From the NCBI RefSeq assembly GCF_007655135.1, contig NC_045127.1, positions 2,170,001-2,234,000 of the forward strand: 64,000 nucleotides of DNA, written 5' to 3'. Below, in pieces: positions 1 to 10,593 of the stretch. The DNA is from Punica granatum (lineage: Eukaryota; Streptophyta; Magnoliopsida; Myrtales; Lythraceae). The notes beneath the pieces are model-generated. The model did no database searches and was not told where the DNA came from. It saw only the letters and a list, made by a program, of their open reading frames with translations. The position numbers and the translations under genes are program-made. Each line of letters opens with the position of its first letter. Position 1 is the first letter of the stretch.

Positions 1-2
1 GA

Positions 3-401
3 ACAGTTGCAGACATGGCCCAGAAGTGCCTCCAGAAGGACCCATCGGAGCGGCCCACGATGAGGACCATTGTAAACCACCTCAAGATCATACAGGATAT
101 GAAGTATTCGTGTCGATTCCCTCTTCAAGAGCCCGCAGCAATCACGGGGAAGCAAATGTTGAGATCCCCGAGTCTCAATGGGATCATGACCCCCGCCCCG
201 AGGTTGAATTTCTCACCTTCCCCACCCTCACGGGCACTGCCCTCAATCTCTCCAAAGAGACTGCCCGGGCCTACCCTTCCCATGTCTCTTCCTCCCTGTG
301 CGTGCTCCTCAACCCTCTCCATGGAGGAGCTCGGTCTTCAAGAGAGCCGTAAGTCATCATCATCATCGGCTCTCAGGAGAGCTAGTGTTGAAGGTTTTTG
401 A
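3..401 (+). CDS. Receptor-like/cytoplasmic protein kinase, 3' end only
   Basis: The window opens inside the last exon. The reading frame begins TVADMAQKCLQKDPSERPTM, which is the end of subdomain XI of a plant receptor-like Ser/Thr kinase, including the invariant Arg of the ERPTM signature. After the kinase fold comes a Ser/Pro-rich tail of about 100 residues (PSPPSRALPSISPKRLP and a run of serines) ending in RRASVEGF and a TGA stop. The catalytic core lies off the left edge, so neither activity nor subfamily can be judged. The gene converges on the VAL-like gene, whose stop codon is about 1 kb away. The kinase assignment is firm; any family name would be a guess. Confidence 0.8.
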   Translation, partial: TVADMAQKCLQKDPSERPTMRTIVNHLKIIQDMKYSCRFPLQEPAAITGKQMLRSPSLNGIMTPAPRLNFSPSPPSRALPSISPKRLPGPTLPMSLPPCACSSTLSMEELGLQESRKSSSSSALRRASVEGF

Positions 402-1404
402 GATTGTTGATAGAGGTTCAGCGCTTTTCAGTTTCTTTTTTTTTCCTTTTTCCTTGTTTCCAATTCTTGGCGGGTATTTGTGGCTCGTATAGAAGATGAA
501 GATGTGGTTTTTCACTCCACCTTCCTCGGTTCATCCCTCTCCGATGATATGATGAAGATAATGATGATGATGGTGAAAGGGGCAGAGAGTGAATGATGGT
601 TTTGTAGATAAGAGTGCTGATTCCTTATCAGTTGGTTCTTTTTTTCGATTTTATAATATTACTATAGGAAGAATGCCCATTTACAAGAGTGTTCATGGCC
701 TTGTTCTCTCCATTGCCCCTATATTGTATGTATATATTACTAGTTTGGTATAATATATAGTAGGGCAGTAGGAATAAGACTCTTTCCTTTGTTCAAGTAC
801 AGTGGTAACTGGCAACTGCCCTTTATCGATTGGTCGCGAGCCATATTCCTTCTGTTTACATTATCAAGAACTGTCAGGAATGTTATCAAGATCTGTCCTC
901 CTGACGCAAACTTGATTGTTCAGATGGGTATCGGTATGTGATCAACAGTAAAGTGGTGAAAGGAAGGCAAGTAATGTGATCGTGATTGAGATGATAAATG
1001 AAGATGGTAAATGCCGATCATCAGTATCCCTGAAAATTTCCTACTATGATGGATAACTTGACTGATGAGCAATATCGAGCTACTGTCAACTCTACTACAC
1101 ATGAAAAATATGGTACGCAGCATAGATTGTACAGAAACAAGACCGGAAATAATACATACAGGCTCTCGCCCTTGAGGGAAGTACATTGCTGAGCGTGCAA
1201 GACATTATTCTTTGCCTCAACTTGATCTCAATGATGATATTGATCATTGAATCATGTTGGACCAGATGATTTCCATTTACGTAAAGCAGCTCCAAGGACT
1301 CTTAGTATGAAGACCAGTCTGGACGTGAAATATGCCGACTGAAGCAAGGGAACTCTAACTGGGGAACTGTACAAAAGCCGGGGAAAAAGAACGGTTATTT
1401 GGGA
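402..1404. other. Intergenic space between convergent genes
   Basis: This holds the 3' UTR of the kinase gene and, towards its right end, the presumed 3' UTR of the VAL-like gene on the other strand. Short ORFs here have no recognisable domain. I see no repeat or RNA gene. Confidence 0.5.
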
Positions 1405-4400
1405 TCAAGTTTGGCTCTGATCGGGTCCACTCGGCTCTTGCCCCATGTCCTCATCCTGCTCAGGAAGCTTTTCTTGGACCTCAGAAGCACCACAAAGATC
1501 TCGATCATGATCCTCTTCGTCATGCCCCTCACTCTCAGCTGAAGCCGGGGCCTGTACCTGGCCTGAGCCACTCTCCTGCTGCTCAGACACCAAGCTCGTA
1601 AGCCCGTTCTGCTTCAAGTAGCTCTCCAGAGGCTGACTTGCCACTTGAAGTAAACTCAACATGCTCACTCGACTAGTCCCTCGCGGATCTTCATCCCTCT
1701 CAGGCTGGCAGTTCAAGTCTATTGTCTGTCCCTTACTGATGTCAACTGAGTTGCCGGGGGGGTAGTCATTTATCGGGCTCTGAGGTTCAGAGGAATCAAG
1801 AAGGGGAGACAGATTCCTCGAGCTGCTATCTGCTTCCGCCTCGTCCTTTGGGGCCCACGTCTTGCGGTTCTTCTGCTGAGCAATCTCAGCTTCACGCTCA
1901 GATTGGCGCTTCTTCTTCCGCATCATTAAGGTTTTGAAGCGGCGCTTTACGGTCATGCACACATTGCAGTTGCAGGTCGGCTTGTGCTTGCCTTTCCCGC
2001 TAGGGGGTTGGATGCAGACAATGCAGGAGCAACCTGGGCGATGCCTTGGGTGCTTTGTCGTCGCCGCGACAGATGAGGTTGTTGCAGCCCCGCCTGTGCT
2101 GTCACCGAGGATGGCAGCATTTGCCAGTGCGTCAAGGCCGGAGGAAGACTCAACGTCTGGGAGCAGCCTGAAGCTCGCTGCTGCTAGTCTCTGTCTTTTG
2201 AAGTCTGTGGCACATTCACCAAAATTACCAAAACTGGAAATTTTAATTTGCGTAAATAGATCATAGTGAATAAGAGACATTAAAGATAATGATTGTATTT
2301 TCATGAAACCATCAGCAAACTACTACTCCCTTGTAACGCTTGCTAAGCATTCAAAAAAAATTGGTCATTAAGAATAGACATTGAAAAGAAAAGCCCATTT
2401 CATCAGGCAAAACAATGCAGAGAGTATAGTACCTTTGTTGAGTCTGAGGAGATTTTCCATTTCCCTAGGACCCAGTTCCTCGGGCGCAGAACATGAACAC
2501 CTAAAGCAGAGAAGAAATTATCAGTGCTATAGTACGCAAGTTTCGTAAGACAGCCATATATAAGAGACCTAAAATCTACCTGCTTTCATCAGAGGAATTA
2601 TCAGTGCATGTCCACCTGGCAGGAAGAAGAATATCAACCGGCAATTTTCGCCATTTAGCGCAACCGTCACACTGGGCCCACTGCTCTTGCATCCTGAAGA
2701 CAGATGAGTCAGCATGAATGCTCAGAGTTAGGAAATTTTCATCATTTGATCAGCTTACCCAGATGATCGGATAACAAAAATGCTCCTTTTCCCGAAAACT
2801 GGAGGCTCCTGTTTGACAATCAACACAGATTACCCAAAAGATACAGTAAGCAGCTTTTAAGAAAGCATCAACAATTATGAGCTCAATACTGATGAAATAA
2901 AAGAAGTACAAGGTCTTGGATACTGGAATAGGCAAAATCTTCCTTGCAAAACTGCTCACATCATACTCTTCAAATGCGTGATCTTCAACCACAACCACGC
3001 TTGGCTGGACACCCAGAGGTGGACGTAGCAAATCCTGAGCCTCCTCCCATGTCAGCTTCAGCTCTAAAGCTTCTTGACTATCAATGAGCAATCTCTTACT
3101 GTTCATCCCAATATTCCGAGTCCTTTTTCTATCTGGTGCCAACATTGATGGAGGTAAAAAGGGCTCCCTGCGCCCCTCATTCTTCTCAGAATTTTGCCAG
3201 TTTATATCACCGCTCGTTGAAGTAAAATGCTTTGAGAGTGCATTTATATGTGGATCTGCATTTCCCTTAAGCGATTGAAGGAAGCTAGAATAGCCACTTA
3301 TAACAGGCAGATTCTCGAAACTCCCGGAAAAGAAGGCTTCCGTTGAGTGAGTGCCATTAGTCATGGCAGAAAGTTGAGTTTCCTGCTTAGTGGATAGATA
3401 TTAATACAGAACCGTTGATTGATGTCAGCAGGCAGGAATTTCAGGGTACAAGCTTACCTGCATTGCTACAGAAGCTGATGCTTTCCTGAATCCCATGATT
3501 AGTTTTCCTTCAGGTTCCATGCGGCTAAAGGTAACTGCATAACCCAGTGACAAGTATCAACTACCCGTGTATAAGACTTAATCAAGCTGAAGGTAATTAG
3601 GCAAAAATGATACGTGGCAGTTTAAAATGGGGAAAACTATTCAAGGTACGGTGAGAGAGAGAGGGAGAGAGTTATCTAAAAGGTTGAACTTGTGACGGAA
3701 TGCAACTAATGGTGAAAATCCTTGGAAATAGGTGTCAAAATGGCAATGTCAAGATTCAGTTTCTATGATAAAAGAAACACTAAGGCACATAAAAAATGCT
3801 TAAACTTTAATAACCGCACTCCACCTAGCAAAGGAAGCACTGAAGAGTACCAGTATCTCCAGCTTGCAACTGCATAGACTGTATGCAAGGAGTCACACCC
3901 TCCAAGACATACATTCTACTGTTGTTATTAGGCCAAAATCTGAACTGAAACACCCATTCCTTTCCCTTGACATCTTGAATTCTAAGAGGAAGGCCTTCAG
4001 GTTGAGATATTGGAGGAAAATAAGCCTGCGTAATAATTACATCCCAAGTTTAATCGGCAAAAATTTAATGGTCCTAACTTTCCTAAGGAACGTAACTTCA
4101 TCTACAGATATTTTAAAAGAATAGCTTCATTAATAGAACTCAAACCCTATCTTCAACAGGGTACCTCTGCACAGGCTTTTGGTAAAACCAAGCGACCAAT
4201 TCGACCTGCATCACTGGCACTTAGAACCTTCTCAAAAAGTGGGACAATGGTGGAATTTGAGCTAAAGATAACAGAGTCAAGTACTAACAGCAGGACATTC
4301 TGAAGAAGACATATTGTCGCAGATTTTAAGACTGCACGATGGACTGACTTTTGCTCAAGACTCCAATGGTTGATTTAATACAGAGATGGATTGAAAACTG

Positions 4401-6282
4401 AGGAAACTGGAACATGTTACTTATTCATAAAAGTATATTTCGTTTTATGTAAAATATTATTTCTCCAAATAATGTGAGTACTGATGTAATATATGTATCA
4501 CTTTGGGAAAAACAAAATGTAGGATACTCTCCAGAAATTTGCTGCAACTCTTGATCAGTAATCCTGGGCCAGTATCGAGGAAGCAACTGGTTCCTTCCCC
4601 GACCTTCAGCAGGAGGCCTTGCAACACGTATCTGAGGAACAATGCCTCTATTTGCCTCCAAAGCACTGGGAATAGCTGATTTAGGTGGTTTTGGCAAAAG
4701 ATGCCGAGACTTGGACCCCTGCTGGGATAGTGACAACGTCCTACTCTGCCCTTTCTCATCAAAGACGACTCCAAGAAAAGGATTCAGACTTCCAGAAGGA
4801 CCACCCAGAGCGATACTCAGGTTCGGCTGGGCCAGTGAATCATCAAGATTGTTTGCCGCTCCATTAGATGCTTTACTAGAAAATTGAAAACGAGATTTTC
4901 CTATTTCTTCTGGAGAAGGCAAAACATCTTCCTGCTTCATTTGTGCAGATAAACTGTTGGGGTCATCATGCTGAAGCAAGTATCTCAATCCCGAATTCTC
5001 TATGTTACTGCGCGGCTGCATAAGCTTCAATTTCTCAAACCCATCGCCATCATAATGTTTGCCTCCAGAAGCAGACCTCAGCTCCCCAGGACCAGCATTG
5101 AGCATGCCGAAATCAGTAGGCTTTTCATCATTTGCCATCTGCATTAACATAGACCAAATACTAATGCACCGTTGCTAAATATATATTAATAAAGTAAAAG
5201 GAAAAGATATTTTGTTGAGAATAACGAAGGTCAATGCAGGCATGTATTTGATCATCTTACAGGGCGGAGTCCTGAGCTTCTCGCACAACTCACACAACTT
5301 ACACCACCGCAGTCAAGAAGCTCTAACAAAAATCTGGAAGCAATGCATCCACAATGCAGACGCTGCCGATTTCGCATTTAATCAGATAACAGAAACATAT
5401 CATCGATAAGGAAGAAAGTGCAAGAATTGCACAGATGTTCATCGACTATTTGCAAACCTTGCCACAAGAGGTGCACTCCCTCCATCCAGAGTCCTTGGCA
5501 TGGAATATGTCACAGAAAATAGATTCCTCGTAGACAGACCTAGAAGCAACACGAGCACTTGTCAATGTTACCCGTTCTGAATTACACGTCCAGTAGCAGA
5601 GCAAAAGGCCATCTCCTCGTCGTGCAATACATATCGGTGAGAACATTGCGGAGAAAGTAAAACACTGATGCAACACCAAATGATTGGAAACATAATATCA
5701 CCCCATTAACCCAGCATTAGTAATTCGATAAAACAGCCCTGCAATTTCAGATCAAAGTTCAAATTTCTTCCCCCCCACCACCCCTCAAAACGGATTAATC
5801 AACTTTTCAATGCATCTTCAAATATTCAAATATAGCAGCATACATACCGCCGAACATATTAATACAATCAGTCCCCGAAAAAATTTGACTTTCATGTGCA
5901 GCCGTTGACACGGAAATTCCGTTAGCAGCAACAGCCTAATATAATAGAAGCACTCACCCATCTAGTTCGTGAATCCATAGACATTGCGAGGTAAGACGTA
6001 AGAGTATGAAGCGGAAATATGTAAACTTGATACGATACAATGTCATCACAGAGTATATACATTACATATATTCGAGAAGAGGCAATACGTCGTCTACGGT
6101 TCAACGGAAAGTTCGAGGTGAGACCATTTACAGAGGAAGAAGAAGCAAGTAGAGCTGAGTATGCAGTACCCGCATTTATCGCAAAGAACGGCGGATTCAC
6201 CAGATCGGAGGGGCCAACCTTTCCTCCCCTCGCCGGACGTGGACTCCCCGCAGAGCATGTTCATGCACGTCTTTGATCCCAT
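1405..6282 (-). CDS. VAL1: VAL-type B3 transcriptional repressor (VAL1/HSI2-like), complete, 12 exons
   Basis: VAL proteins silence seed-maturation and flowering genes by binding RY (CATGCA) elements and recruiting Polycomb and histone deacetylases in the nucleus. Exons in transcription order: 6282-6170, 5539-5458, 5362-5261, 5138-4528, 4261-4165, 4025-3851, 3534-3458, 3382-2960, 2808-2759, 2693-2580, 2500-2433, 2204-1405. They join without phase error into 903 residues. Domains: an N-terminal PHD-like Cys-rich zinc finger (about 1-98; [23 protein letters not shown]), a B3 domain (about 305-410; [31 protein letters not shown]), a CW zinc finger (about 577-620; [15 protein letters not shown]), a second Cys-rich patch (696-720) with a basic [13 protein letters not shown] stretch, and an EAR-type repression motif IDLN (799-802). 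I chose the MGSKTCMN start because family members begin similarly; an upstream in-frame ATG at 6306 would add 8 residues. The symbol could equally be VAL2. Confidence 0.93.
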
Positions 6283-6546
6283 CCCTGTCCCCACCCGAAA
6301 TCGCACCGGGGGAGCTCAATCAACCTCGACCGTTGGGGATTCGGAGACTACCGTCAGCTCTTCTGTTTCGAATTCTAACCGGCTCGACCGAGTCAACCCA
6401 GCTCGCAGCTCAGTCGACCCCCCATCACGACAGAGCGCCAGAAGCAGCTGCTCGTCCCCAAACCCGACACTGCCTCTGGCCGCCGAAGCGGCACGCCAAC
6501 TCCGGTTCCGGCGACCGACCGCAGAGAAGGGAGTCGCCGGCGAGCG

Positions 6547-6548
6547 TA

Positions 6549-6579
<31 letters not shown>
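6547..6579. repeat. (TTA)n microsatellite, 11 units
   Basis: An uninterrupted ATT/TTA trinucleotide run lies about 265 bp upstream of the VAL-like start codon, inside the likely promoter or 5' leader. It probably varies in length between individuals. Confidence 0.9.
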
Positions 6580-6795
6580 GGTTTAGTTTATAGGAGGGAG
6601 AGCAGGAGGAGGAGGGAGGATGGGGAAAGGGTAAAGCGTGTTCCATGCAATGCAAATGGGGAATGAATGAAGGAATAATAATTACTAACAATAATAAACT
6701 GAGAATAATTAATAATAATTAGAGAAAAGAAAAAAGAGAAATTGATTGAAAAATAATGCATGCACGATGAGGATGGACGATGCTTCAAGTCTCAG

Positions 6796-6822
6796 CCCCC
6801 CCCCCCCCCCCCCCCCCCCCCC
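6796..6822. repeat. Poly-C tract of 27 bases
   Basis: A pure run of C lies about 510 bp upstream of the VAL-like start codon. The exact length is uncertain because long homopolymers are error-prone in assembly. Confidence 0.85.
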
Positions 6823-8277
6823 TCTGGCTCTGCCCTGTCTCTGTCTCTGACCCTCCACTTACTTACCCCCTACTACCCCCTGCCATTTTTTTAATTAATT
6901 TATTCAGAAATTATATTTTTCTAAATAATAATGATGAGAAAAAGATTATAGTATATGGAAAAATGGTATAGAAAAGAAGGCAGAAAATGGTGGGGAAAAA
7001 TACGGCGGCTCGACTGCTCCGTAAAGTGCGCCACTACAAAGACGCTCTTCTCCCTTTTCTACATTTGGGTCCGCGTCCGCTCGATTAATCTCAAAAATTC
7101 ACTTACATGTATACGTACATGAGCATATCTTTTTCGGTAGGTATATATGCATATATTTTCCGGTTATTCAAACTTGGTGTTTTTATTGAGATCATTAGGT
7201 CAACAAGTCAATTCTATTGGATTAAAGGCAATTCTTTCTCATCCTCGTTATTTATTTTTATTTTTTTTATTTTTTTTGTGAAAATTCTACCGTCCATACT
7301 AGGAATGATTACGAGACATTGTGACTCTTCGATAAACATCTAGAAATAGATCCCAGGCTGATTTCCAATCACGGGGTCTCACGAACCATCCAATATATGG
7401 ACAATAGAATTTTCATTTTTTATTTTTTTCTTCAGTAAGTTGGGGAACGTATAATATTTTTTCGATTATAATAGAATTCAAGAGTTTAGTATAATGAAAA
7501 AAAAAAATCTTAATAGTTAATAAAAAAAATATAAATAATTCGATAATGATTATCCAATTTAAAATATCTCAATTATTAGGTATAAACGTACTTCATCATC
7601 ACTGCACGATTCCTCCTCCATAAGAAAATTCAATGTTTTCGAATGCAATTTGAGAGAATCTGATCGGACCGTACATTTACGCAAATGTCCTCCCTCTGGC
7701 AACCCTTAATTACGTTGGCACGTATGGGAGGAAGAAGAATGCCACCTAGCAGATTACGATCGTGGAAAATTCTTAGCATATTAATTTATAAATGTAATAA
7801 TATTATAATACAACAAGCACAAAATCATAAATTTTCGACAGGGTGTTTAGTATCATTACACCGTTGACGCGAATTCTTGTCCCTGCGATATTTTTAATAT
7901 AATTTTACCTTTTCCCAAAAAAAAAAAACAAAGAGGGAAGGAATTTTCTCATTACGTAGGTAGAGGAGTGGGGTTTGATAATTTACGATGACGTCAAAAT
8001 TGCCATAGGATGATGTTAGGGTGAGTGGGACCAGCCGGGCCAACTGCGGGGACACCAACCACGCTGAAAGGGAGTCGCGACCGCACGCGCCGTCCTCTGT
8101 GGTGTGGGCAGTCACGTCAGAAAGGGTACAGGCACGCGTGCCGGTTGCGTGTGGTTTTGGTCATCAAAATTACTTAAACCTTGATTAAGAGTTAAGAGAG
8201 TGGAACAGAAACAATTAACTAAAACAATTAACAAGACGTGCCACTTGGCAGGAAGGACAGCATGTTTCGATAAATGA
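6823..8277. other. AT-rich intergenic DNA upstream of the VAL-like gene
   Basis: No coding potential with recognisable similarity was seen. The stretch is rich in A/T runs. ORFs of 60-80 codons here are low-complexity. Confidence 0.4.
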
Positions 8278-8798
8278 TAAGTGTGAGCGGGTCAGGATAA
8301 CCTACTTTTTTTTCTTTTTTTCTTTTTTCACAGTATCCGGATATTTAAGGGACATATTTTAATATTTCGGAACCGGATCCTATTCTATTGAGTCCTGATC
8401 TGGATTATACCACAAGTTCGGGATATTATGTTGGAACTTATAATTTTTTTTTCTCGCTAAATAAAACTAAAATGTCTCACCCATAATCAATAATCACGCA
8501 AAACAGAATATCGACATATATTTGATTTTTTTAAAAAATTAGTGATTATATTTTTAAAAATAGAAATATTTGAATATAACTATATATATAGAGAAATTAT
8601 TATCCGGGTCCAGATATTGATTTCGGTTTCGATTTTGGGTATTCTATACACAAGAACTAAAATCGAAATTCGTTTTCAACGGTTCCATATTTTAATACCG
8701 AGACCCTATTTCATTTTTAATACTTGCTGTTCGGATTCCACTCTAACATGTAGGTTTCGACTTATTTCGAATATACTCGATATGTTTGTACACCCCTA
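8278..8798. mobile_element. Probable non-autonomous hAT-like element
   Basis: The right end reads CACCCCTA, a common plant hAT terminus, and is followed directly by ATAAATAA. About 520 bp to the left, ATAAATGA is followed by TAAGTGTG, an imperfect inverse of the right terminus. The two 8-bp flanks match at 7 of 8 positions, as expected for an aged hAT target-site duplication. The interior is AT-rich with no transposase ORF. The decayed left terminus makes this less certain than the element at 60805-61372. Confidence 0.45.
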
Positions 8799-8852
8799 AT
8801 AAATAAGGTTAGTGGAAGTTACCTTTATCACCAAAGAGATATGTACAGACCA

Positions 8853-8876
8853 ATATATATATATATATATATATAT
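8853..8876. repeat. (AT)n microsatellite
   Basis: A dinucleotide AT run of about 12 units lies in AT-rich intergenic DNA just left of the Helitron-end region. Confidence 0.85.
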
Positions 8877-9217
8877 TATGAAAAATTAACTTGAAAGTAA
8901 TAAATGCTTCACAGTAAATGATAGATTATTAATAGAACAAAAAAGTATTAAAATAATTTATTGAAATACATAATAAATATTAGAATGAATATCATAGTAA
9001 ATTTAATTATAGTCAATGCCTAATGAAAAAACCAAAAATGACCCTAATTATAATTAATTTTCAAAATTCTGATAAGGGAAACAATAATATTTGCTAACAC
9101 AAAAATTTCCAACACCAGAGGTCATTCCATGAATCTAATGTTTAGATATGGACTAAGATAGAAATATTATTCTGAGTAAATATATATCATTCAATATAAG
9201 ATCCTAACGTAGCTTCT

Positions 9218-9284
9218 TCAATCGTCTCCAACACCGGAGGACATTTCTTCTTCTGAGTGCTCCGAATCTTCATCATCATATGAC
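9218..9284 (-). pseudogene. Isolated terminal exon-like fragment with acidic tail
   Basis: On the minus strand a pyrimidine tract and CAG acceptor are followed by an open frame SYDDEDSEHSEEEMSSGVGDD and a TGA stop. The rest of the gene is absent nearby. It looks like the last exon of an unidentified gene with an acidic C-terminus. Lying some 400 bp upstream of a Helitron 3' end, it may be a captured gene fragment. The peptide is short, so chance is possible. Confidence 0.35.
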
Positions 9285-9674
9285 CTGAAAAATAAAAGCA
9301 GCATCATTTCAATGAGAATAATTTTACATTACATGTAACTTTCGTTTCCTATTTTAAGTAGTTACATATACAGAGGATTTCCAAAAAAAATAATAAAAGA
9401 CACTAAATCTACGAAATTAGGGCCACATAAAAATTTTAAAATAATAATTGAAAGTAAGGATATAAAAAAATATTATTTCAAATAAAGAAATTTACAAGAT
9501 CAAATTTGTATACCTACATTTAATAAATTCTCATAAAGCTAACGCTTAAATAAATATTGGAGAATTAGTTACAAAATTGTCACTAAACTATTAATAATTA
9601 AGCTAATATATTAGAATTTTTTTTGTTATTATTGAAAATTCTAAAAAATAGTAATAATTACAATTAAAACAAAT

Positions 9675-9703
9675 CCGTGCAGCGCACGGGTTAGAACACT
9701 AGT
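9675..9703 (+). mobile_element. Helitron 3' terminus (hairpin plus CTAG)
   Basis: A perfect 6-bp stem (CCGTGC, loop AGC, GCACGG) is followed 9 nt later by CTAG and then T. This is the hallmark of a Helitron 3' end: a GC hairpin in AT-rich DNA about 10 nt before CTRR, inserted before T. The 5' TC end was not located, so the full element (to the left, through the AT-rich 8.8-9.7 kb stretch) is not delimited. No Rep/helicase sequence is visible, implying a non-autonomous copy. Confidence 0.75.
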
Positions 9704-10593
9704 ATATATTAATTGATTGTTACTCATTGAATGATTAATAAAAAAAATCAGAATATTTATAAGTATAAATTTGTAAGGTTAGTTTTCCACTTCTAGGCAA
9801 TATGATTGAATATTACATGGCCAAATGACTACGTAATACGCATCGAATATTTGCTTTTATAGATGCTCTCGCTTGTCTCGAACTTAATAGATGTTGGATT
9901 TGTTTTTTCCTAATGAGATTTTCCATGTTCATTTATTTATTTTTTTCCCACTTTCTTATGGTGACGAGTTAAGAAGTTATTGGAAGGCACGACATGATAA
10001 CTCAGACTATGAGGCTCACATATAGGATTTTTGTCAAGAGAGAACAGTGTATTAGGGGGCAGATAAGGAGGAAGTCTTATATGGAACAAGTATATCACGT
10101 GCAATATTATAAATCCATACGGCTCCCCAATTCCTCTTGTTTTTTACTAATATCACCCAAAAAATTACTTTTTGACAAAAATATATTTTTTATGTATATG
10201 CTGACATAGTATCACGTACTTTACCCATTACACACAATAATCTTCTCGCAAATAAGAAAATAAACTTGTAATTTAATGAGATGAACATCATTCACTAAAA
10301 ATTGAAGATTAATATGTAAATTTTCATAGAAAAGAAAATTTAAGGGGATCAACTGCCCTCAGTCCTCCTCGACTCGTCCTTATTCAGAAGAGGAAAGTCG
10401 TGAAAAATTATCTGGGCTGAATCTGATTCCGGCCCAAAGACGAAGGGCTTTCTTCCACTAAAATAAGCCCATTGAGCGGCCCAAATCCTCCCCACACCGC
10501 CTCTTCTGAGCTTCCCTGTCAAGTTGAGCCTCTCGTCACCGTCATCATCATCTTCGCCGAAGTTCATCTTCCTCTTCTTCCGCCATTATTACA
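9704..10593. other. AT-rich intergenic DNA and EF-P promoter/5' leader
   Basis: No gene was seen between the Helitron end and the EF-P start codon. Composition switches from AT-rich to CT-rich and GC-richer near 10350, consistent with entry into the promoter and 5' UTR of the EF-P gene. Confidence 0.4.

Noticed and set aside
4642..4887. Plus-strand ORFs over VAL exon 4
   Set aside because: Antisense shadows of a well-supported coding exon.
6161..6593. Plus-strand ORFs of 106-141 codons upstream of the VAL-like start
   Set aside because: They overlap VAL exon 1 antisense and end in Leu or Tyr runs coded by the (TTA)n repeat; no domain is present.
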